From Ophiocordyceps camponoti-saundersi (nom. inval.) (Eukaryota; Ascomycota; Sordariomycetes; Hypocreales; Ophiocordycipitaceae): a stretch of DNA of 13,496 nt. The stretch spans positions 1 to 13,496 of the forward strand of contig PDHQ01000628.1 in the NCBI GenBank assembly GCA_003339415.1, written 5' to 3'. The notes beneath the pieces are model-generated. The model did no database searches. It was not told the DNA's origin and saw nothing but the letters and a program-made list of their open reading frames with translations. The position numbers were made by a program, and so were the translations under genes. Of this stretch, positions 8,221-13,496 are shown piece by piece (within the stretch, counting starts at the first letter, position 1; every line of letters begins with the position of its first letter).

Positions 8221-9200
8221 ACTATATAGGCTAAAAGATTCAAAAAACTACTATAGCCTATAATACTAACGACAGCATATAGCGCAATATTCGACATCGT
8301 CGGCAAAGAAGGCTATATAAGGATACGAGAGTATTATATTAATAATACTAGTTACGAATATTTTATATTAAGGGACTAGCTAGACTTTATCTTATACTTA
8401 AAGAAAGATATAAGGAAGTCGACTAACGTTAAAGGTTTTAATAATTAGGGGATAGAAGGTTAGGCGGAATTTACGGTTTATATCCTAGGTATAAAGGATA
8501 AAACGCCGTATATCGGAATAGTTAGGACTAGGGCATAGATTATAGATAATCTTACGGAGGGCCTTATATTAGGACGAGAATAGCTCCTACTAAATAAGGT
8601 ATATATATTTAGTTCGATAAAGATAGTTTAGATATATTTATATATAGGCCTATATATACTAGTAGAGGTTTATCGAAAATAATTATAAATTTTAAGCCGA
8701 AGTATATATCTCGGATAATACTTACTATATAGATTTATAACTATATCCTTAATCCGTTAATTCTAGATATCGTAAAATACTAGGAAAAGATATAATAATA
8801 CTAGACGTAGGAGGGTAAGGGAGGTAGGGTCTATTTAGCATTATTATAATAGATAACGCTAATAGCTAGAATAAAGGTAACTAAAGCGGGACAATATATC
8901 TTTAATAGCGGAGGTAAGAAGACCGGCATAGACGCGTCCGCTTCCTTAAGTAAAGGATAATATAGCGTTATTAATAGCCGTAATAATAGCGGAGAAAATA
9001 GCCTATTATATAATATAATTTTTGCGTCGCTTCGCCGGGGTAGACGGAGGTTACGAGAGAGAATTAGTACTTATTAAGTCGATCACGTTTACCGGAGACG
9101 GCGACTCGCTCTAAGGAGTAAGGTCGATTAAGTCGGTAGGTAGTACGGAGAGGGGAGAAGGTAAACGACTAGCAGGTATATTGAGAGGTATTATAATAAG
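8221..9200 (+). pseudogene. RIP-degraded retroviral-type aspartic protease and C-terminal extension
   Basis: One plus-strand frame (register of 8341) reads from about 8221 to 9190 with TAA/TAG stops. The active-site region is at 8335-8370: codons att-aat-aat-act-agt give INNTS, which becomes I-D-D-T-G-S when the TG-to-TA changes and one C-to-T step are undone. So the DTG triad (8344-8352) is now NTS. About 70 codons later, LTEGLILGRExLLL (8548-8590; x is TAG for Trp) is the typical retropepsin C-terminal ILGxxWL motif. This is nearer to Ty3/gypsy-type gag-pro proteases than to copia. After it the frame continues with a basic stretch and an acidic/glycine stretch (GYERELVLIKSITFTGDGD, about 9040-9110). 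I see no reverse transcriptase before the next LTR. Confidence 0.7.
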
Positions 9201-9480
9201 ATAAGGGTAGTGCAGTCAGAAATAAGTAATAACGTAGGCAATTTAGGTTATAGCGGGTAGAAATAGATAGCTGCCGCTAGGGTATATATATTAGGGTAGA
9301 AAGGTAAAAGGGTAAAAGGACGGAGGGGTAGCTTATATATAGTTTTTTTTTATCTACGTAGGTATAGGTTATAGCGTATATTAATAAGATTATAAAAATA
9401 TAATACGCTAAATATATAGAGTTATACGACATTATACGATAAAGTATAAAAATGCTGAAAAATTTAAATAGGGTTTTATA
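9201..9480 (+). other. Tail of the gag-protease element
   Basis: The protease frame may go on to about 9340 with more frequent stops. The stretch 9294-9330 is purine-rich (gtagaaaggtaaaagggtaa and following). No reverse transcriptase, integrase or other motif is visible. Confidence 0.35.
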
Positions 9481-9488
9481 TTATTAAT

Positions 9489-9502
9489 ATAGGGAGGGAG
9501 GT
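9489..9502 (+). promoter_or_regulatory. Possible polypurine tract
   Basis: The run atagggagggaggt is the densest purine tract near the left side of the third fuller LTR-like repeat. An LTR element needs such a tract just inside its 3' LTR to prime plus-strand DNA. The distance to the alignable LTR core is about 60 bases or more, so either the LTR starts earlier than I can align or another tract (gtgggaaagaa, about 9558-9568) was used. Confidence 0.3.
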
Positions 9503-9559
9503 TTACTATATATGCTAAAAATAGACTAGTAATAAGCAGGTATCCCTAGTTAAGAAAGT

Positions 9560-9860
9560 GGGAAAGAACTATATAAGGTCCTATAATATATATATATATA
9601 TAAGGGATTATTCTAAAGTTTCGGGCCTTAATTAAATTGCTCTTCCTGAAACGCTCTCTTTACCTTCTATCGTTATATTAGAAATTAAATCCTTGTCTCT
9701 TTTCCTATAGAAAATTACTATATACCTTAACTAGCTAAGGTTAGAGATCTTAACCTTATGCTAGTTAAAGAGTAGGATCACGTATAATAATACGCCGAGG
9801 TAGGTATCAGCTAGGCTAGCGTAGGGTATCGTTAAAGGCAAAGAACGTGGAAAGTTAATC
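9560..9860 (+). repeat. LTR-like repeat, copy 3 (probable 3' LTR)
   Basis: The core aligns with copy 1: ttaattaaattgctct (about 9629), tcctatagaaaattactata (9702-9722), agctaaggttagagat, ttatgctagttaaagag, tacgccgaggtaggtatcagctaggctagcgtagggt (to about 9829). It forms the right boundary of the gag-protease region and is followed within about 80 bases by copia pol sequence in the same direction. It could be the 3' LTR of the element on its left, or the 5' LTR of a copia element that has lost gag. The first fits better, because copy 2 has the primer-binding-like site. Confidence 0.55.
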
Positions 9861-9905
9861 GACTATCTTATAATTTCTTTAACTTATCTAAGGAGTATTA
9901 CTTAA

Positions 9906-10745
9906 ATGGCTACGGGAATTAAGCTAAAGAACGTTCCGATACTACGATATAAAATTTATATAACGACGGAAAACTGAATAGAACGGTCACGTGTTCGTCG
10001 AGAGATTTCGCTTCCTTAACGCCGGTTTACTATCGTTATTTTTAACGTCCTCTACTATAGCGAGGCTATAACGCTAGTTCCTATCTTATATTATTAACCT
10101 GCCACGATACTAGGCACGAGTATATAATCGGTAATCGTGTTAAAACCGATCTAATATATATTTAGGATAAATTCTAGAACTAGACGAAGCTATAGTATTA
10201 GCTTATTACGTTTAAAGCTAAGACGGATAATAGAAGCTTACCCGTCCCTTACCTACGAGAATAGCTAGTTATCGTTCTCCGCCTCTCCTCTCGATATTAT
10301 ATATACTAGAATAGTATCGCTAAATATTCTCGGGGTATTAAAGCGGAGAGCACGATTTATATAAGTTTAGTATCGGTTTTCTTCTAAATACTAGCTACTA
10401 ATTATTTAAGCCGCTTTTTATTTACTTAATAGCACTATATTAGCACGTTATAAATAGAGAACTTTATTCGGGTATCTTTAAGGTTAGCTAGGATTATATA
10501 ACGTAGAGTTCTCTTTAATCTCCGTTTTCTCGGCCGATCTTAGTTATTTTCGAGCCTTTAACTATCGAGTATACCTAGTTACGAGGAAAGTCTTACGTAA
10601 GTAAGAGGATTCTCCTAACTAAAGACTATATCTTAGTTATATTACCGGATATATTTCCTCTACTTAATTTCTTATTTAGGTTCTATCTCTTTAACGAAAC
10701 GCGTTCTTATTAATATTTATATTATTTTTATTAAAATAATATTTT
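9906..10745 (+). pseudogene. Ty1/copia polyprotein: integrase region (RIP-degraded)
   Basis: A single frame starting at the ATG of 9906 (probably chance) is readable for about 280 codons with TAA/TAG stops. Early on, IFNVLYYSEAITLVP (about 10038-10082) resembles the stretch after the copia protease. Near 10410-10440, AAFYLLNST matches the copia integrase AAxYLLNRTP motif, followed by RTLFGYL like the TPFE motif. At 10548-10740 the frame gives FRAFNYRVYLVTRKVLRK, EDSPN, LYLSYITGY and SST. This is the copia integrase C-terminal block (HLRxFGCxxY...K...RAxxGYLVGY). Gag, most of the protease and the zinc-finger part of integrase are missing on the left, where the LTR-like repeat now lies. Confidence 0.75.
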
Positions 10746-11289
10746 ACTATAACGATAGGAGCTAATAACTATCTTTTACTAAAGTAGAAAATCGGCTCTT
10801 AACGATTAAACTCCTCGACTAGAACCTATATACTAAGCTTAATATAGATATTACTATAATACTACGAGACGCTTACTATTAACCTAGCACCTAGGAATAA
10901 CCTTAAACTACTAGGTTACGATAGTTCGCTACTATAGCTTTATAAGCTATTAGCGAGGCACTAGAGGAGGAACCTAAAAAATAACTAGAGTATTAGTTAC
11001 TACTAGCTAATAATAATCTCTTACTAGCGATAACTAATACTCTACTAAAGGCTCCTAGATCTAAACTAGGGACTACTAGACTTAATAACTAGTTAGTATA
11101 GAGATACTTAACTTTACTAATAATTAACCTAAGTATAAAAGAAGAAACCCTTTTCGCTATATCTATATCCTCCGAGTACTTTTACGGTTTCTAAGGAACT
11201 TCTTTAATAGCCGTATAAAGGCTCTATCCTACGACCTCGAGCGTTCGCGAACTAAGTATATAAATATTTAGATAAAATTTTTCTAGTAT
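10746..11289 (+). pseudogene. Ty1/copia polyprotein: linker between integrase and reverse transcriptase
   Basis: This is the usual low-conservation stretch between copia integrase and reverse transcriptase. Pieces read as coding on the plus strand: ISEALEEEP (about 10949) and LLLANNNLLLAITNTLLKAP near 11000-11060, and, from about 11161 in the reverse transcriptase frame, LLRFLRNFFNSRIKALSYDL. At least one frameshift lies between the integrase frame and the next. Acidic and Leu/Asn-rich content suits a linker. Confidence 0.55.
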
Positions 11290-12055
11290 TAAGCGATATA
11301 GGATAAGTTAGAGAAACTTAGGTCTCGCGATACCTATTAACTATCGACGAATAACTAGATATTAAGCTACTAAAGATAGGTATTTATCTATAAGTTTAAC
11401 GAGAATAGCTTTAATACGAAGTATAAAGCTCGTATAGTTATTTAAGGCGATCTTTAAGAAAAGTCTAGCTTACCTCTCTATACCTTAACCTTACCGACGA
11501 AGTCTTATAGACTGCTAACAGGTCTCGCAGTATCTTACGACCTTAAAGCATATTAGTTTAACCTTATTAACGCCTTCCTAAACTCTACGCTACGACGAGA
11601 CGAATAAGTGTTTTATTAATTACCTAATAGTTTTAAGTAACCTAGTAAAGTTATACTCCCCTTTTTAATACGAGACTCTTTCGGCTTACCTTCTTCGTAA
11701 GAGTTTTATTTCTCCTAAAAAGATAATTATATCTAGACTAAGGATTCCCTAATTCTTTTCCTTTATATTAATAATCTTAGCCTAATATATCTACCTTAAG
11801 ATAAGGGGGTAAAGTTTTCCTTAATAAACTTAAGAAAGATTTTATAGTCTTAGATTTAGGAGGTTTATCGTAGTTCTTTAGATTAATATATAACGGGATA
11901 GGACGATATAATAAATTTTTCTCCCGTAATAAGCGTATACTAAGAAACTTAGTATAAAGTTTAAGATATAAATATAGAAGAAATTCTCTAAGGCGTTTTC
12001 GCTTAAGAAACTCTTTTTATAAAAGGGATAAATAACTCCCTAGTAAGTAATACTA
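11290..12055 (+). pseudogene. Ty1/copia reverse transcriptase (RIP-degraded, catalytic residues lost)
   Basis: One frame (register of 11377) runs from about 11161 to 11820 with only TAA/TAG stops. In order: DKLEKLRSRDTY, then VFIYKFNENSFNTKYKARI (after a TAG for Trp at 11377), GDL, SYDLKAY, FNLINAFLNS (11557-11586), LPNSF, IRDSFGLPSS and FLYINNLSLIYL (11758-11793). These are the copia motifs WVF-YK-KARLV, FDxxNAFLN, ALYGLRQSP and YVDD. The motif A aspartate is AAC (11560-11562) and YVDD is YINN (11764-11775). Each change is TG to TA, so all three catalytic aspartates were lost by RIP. After about 11820 the frame shifts by one and gives LKKDFIVLDLGGLS (expected DLGELxWFLG). The region uses about the normal length. 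Confidence 0.9.
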
Positions 12056-12545
12056 TACTAACTACCTATTAACTCTATTAGTTATATAGTAATTATTATT
12101 CGGCAAGATCTTATAGAATCTATTAGATATATATATTTAAGCTAGATTTTAGAATATACTTTTCCTTTACTAAACCCGAGACCTATACCTTATATTCTGC
12201 GGAAACGAGTCGAAATCCGCACTACTATACGCGGAATATTTTAGTAATACTTAATTCGCAGAGATACCTAAGAGGAGGAGTACTTTCGGATATATTATAT
12301 ATCTCTTTAGTGCCGTATTTTAATATAATTAGGAAACTAAGAGACGATTACGATAAGCACTACTAAAGTAGAACTACTTACCCTTACTTTTATAGCGAAA
12401 GAACTAATCGCCCTCTATCGCCTCGGTAATAAACTTCGTATTATTCCCTTAAACCCTCCGAAGTTTTTTTTATAATAATATATAAATAAGACGCTTACTA
12501 ATAAAAGATACGTTAAAGCTATTAACTAGGCTACGATATATTAAT
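12056..12545 (+). pseudogene. Ty1/copia connection and RNase H domain (RIP-degraded)
   Basis: Follows the reverse transcriptase on the same strand but in three frames. At about 12065-12115, INSISYIVIIIRQDL corresponds to the copia IGSINYxAxxTRPDI block. At 12267-12315, RRSTFGYIIYLFSAVF corresponds to TRRSSxGYxFxLFGGPIxW. From 12350 (frame of 12350) TISTTKVELLTLTFIAKELIALYRL matches the RNase H TxSTTEAExLAL block, and NKTLTNKRYVKAI matches the end of the domain. The motif glutamate is kept in the last block (gaa, 12371-12373). The pol order integrase, reverse transcriptase, RNase H is that of Ty1/copia, not Ty3/gypsy. The reading ends near 12545. Confidence 0.82.
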
Positions 12546-12846
12546 ATTTTTTTTTTTTAGTATTAGCTATAACGGGAGATTTAAAATATATATATTAAGA
12601 TCGCTCGGATCTAAACTTTAGCTAAGGTTAGAGATAGGTTTATAAAACCTATTTAAGGATAATTACTTAAGGAATTGCAAAATAAACTTAAGCTTTAAGG
12701 TAAGGCTAATTAGCTTACTATAAGTTATATATATCCTACTTTACTTTGCATATCTTATTTTAACTTATATTCTAATATTATTATTCGCGTAGGCGTTATT
12801 CTTCTAAATTTACTAGATATAGATAATTTTATACTATCTTAAAAGT
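12546..12846 (+). other. Spacer with a possible very worn LTR fragment
   Basis: No gene is visible. There is a T run (about 12547-12559). At 12617-12680 the sequence tagctaaggttagagat (15 bases identical to LTR-like copy 3) is followed by aattacttaaggaattgc, which resembles agttacttaagaagttacg of copy 1. This is where a 3' LTR of the copia element would be expected, but the alignment between the two pieces is poor. Confidence 0.3.
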
Positions 12847-13417
12847 CTAGTTACGACTCTGTCGATAACGCTCCCTCTCGGCGTCTACTTAACGCTGCTA
12901 GGCAGGAGTAAGTTTATAGGGATAGGGTATTCCCGTAAGCTAGGTAATAGTATAGTGAAGATACGGAGGCGATAGGAGGCCGCTATGCTTATCTTCGACC
13001 TTAGGGCTATCCTCTAGCTCGATAACCTCCCTTTCTTCCGCGGGGTTATTATTATCCGGAATAGTAATAGCTAACCGAGCAGACGAACCGGCCGTTTTAG
13101 TAGCGCGCTAGAATATATAACGACGGGCTTAGCTAGCCTAGATATACGACCTATAAGCCCTATATTAAAACCCTTCGAGAGAAACGTAATAATCGAAAAG
13201 GTAGGCTAGAGTTCGTTAACGCGGGTATTACTTATAAGGTATAGCGTTAGGGGAACCGCGACTCTATACTAGGAGCGCATAGAAGTATCCGTTATTACGC
13301 ACGATTCGACTTCTAACTATCCGTAACGGAGTCGTAATAAGGGCTCGGAGGGTAACGTTACGTGTAGGCGTAGCGAGTGCTCGTATCTCAGCGTTTTAAA
13401 GAGAAGCTTCGTATTAT
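12847..13417 (-). pseudogene. RIP-degraded gene of unknown family
   Basis: One minus-strand frame (lowest base of codons in register with 12847) is open for about 185 codons with no frameshift and only TAA/TAG stops. From the N-terminal side: IRALATPTRNVTLRALITTP, LRIVRSRIVRNNGYFYALLV, SRGSPNAIPYK, RTLAYLFDYYVSLEGF, YRAYRSYI, RATKTAGSSARLAITIPDNN, PAEEREVIELEDSPKVEDK, SGLLSPPYLHYT, LTGIPYPYKLTPA and VDAERERYR. The middle is acidic and the C-terminal end charged and probably helical. The DNA here is richer in GC and CG than the rest of the window, so it may be less altered. I do not recognise the family. It faces the copia element tail to tail. Confidence 0.6.
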
Positions 13418-13496
13418 TTTTTTTTTTTCTTCTAAGAGTCCTAAATATAGAGGATCTATAGGGAGAGACTTATATTAATATATAGCATATTTAATA
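13418..13496. other. T run and AT-rich end of window
   Basis: A T run (about 13418-13428) is followed by AT-rich sequence. On the minus strand this would be just upstream of the unknown relic, but no start codon or promoter can be picked out. Confidence 0.35.

Noticed and set aside
9906..9977. ATG-initiated short open frame just after LTR-like copy 3
   Set aside because: It looks like a copia gag start, but the same frame runs directly into the end of the protease/integrase region without room for gag, so the ATG is probably chance.
9560..12700. A complete copia element from LTR-like copy 3 to a remnant at about 12650
   Set aside because: The right-hand LTR match is too weak and broken, and gag and most of the protease are absent, so I describe a truncated pol instead.
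1..13496. AT-rich mitochondrial or plasmid DNA
   Set aside because: The composition could suggest it, but CG is common, CA and TG are specifically missing, and the content is nuclear-type LTR retrotransposon pol.

Overview
The window looks like heavily mutated transposon DNA from a filamentous ascomycete fungus (Pezizomycotina). The sequence is AT-rich and saturated with TA, while CA and TG dinucleotides are scarce and CG is still common. For example, 6421-6480 holds 11 TA, one TG and no CA. That is the mark of repeat-induced point mutation (RIP, C-to-T in CpA on either strand), not of ordinary CpG decay. Most ATG codons are gone. In the ancestral reading frames the in-frame stops are almost always TAA or TAG, as expected from CAA, CAG and TGG codons after RIP. 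I see no intact gene, no tRNA, no rRNA and no CRISPR array. Every gene call is a broken relic, and the reading frames were recovered by reading through the RIP stops.

Layout. (1) 1-525: one partial and one fuller copy of a repeat that I take to be a RIP-degraded LTR. (2) 650-3660: two direct copies, about 2.0 kb apart, of a minus-strand gene of unknown family; both keep alignable protein frames and a possible intron at the same place. Between them lies a stretch rich in palindromes (2230-2530). (3) 3940-4560: a plus-strand frame of unknown product. (4) About 4515-9860: a probable 5.3 kb LTR element. It has an LTR-like repeat, a primer-binding-like site, a gag-like frame, a coding minisatellite of ~40-codon units in a two-monomer higher-order pattern, a possible zinc knuckle, an aspartic protease, a purine tract and a second LTR-like repeat. 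I find no reverse transcriptase or integrase in it, so it may be non-autonomous. (5) About 9906-12540: the pol of a Ty1/copia retrotransposon (end of integrase, reverse transcriptase, RNase H) on the plus strand, with its catalytic aspartates turned to asparagine by RIP. (6) 12847-13417: a minus-strand relic of unknown family, about 185 codons in one frame.

Taken together this is a nested or adjacent transposon graveyard of the kind that makes up AT-rich isochores, centromere flanks or subtelomeres in RIP-active fungi. The most unusual parts are the 40-codon higher-order minisatellite inside a gag-protease element and the twin minus-strand relics of an unrecognised protein.
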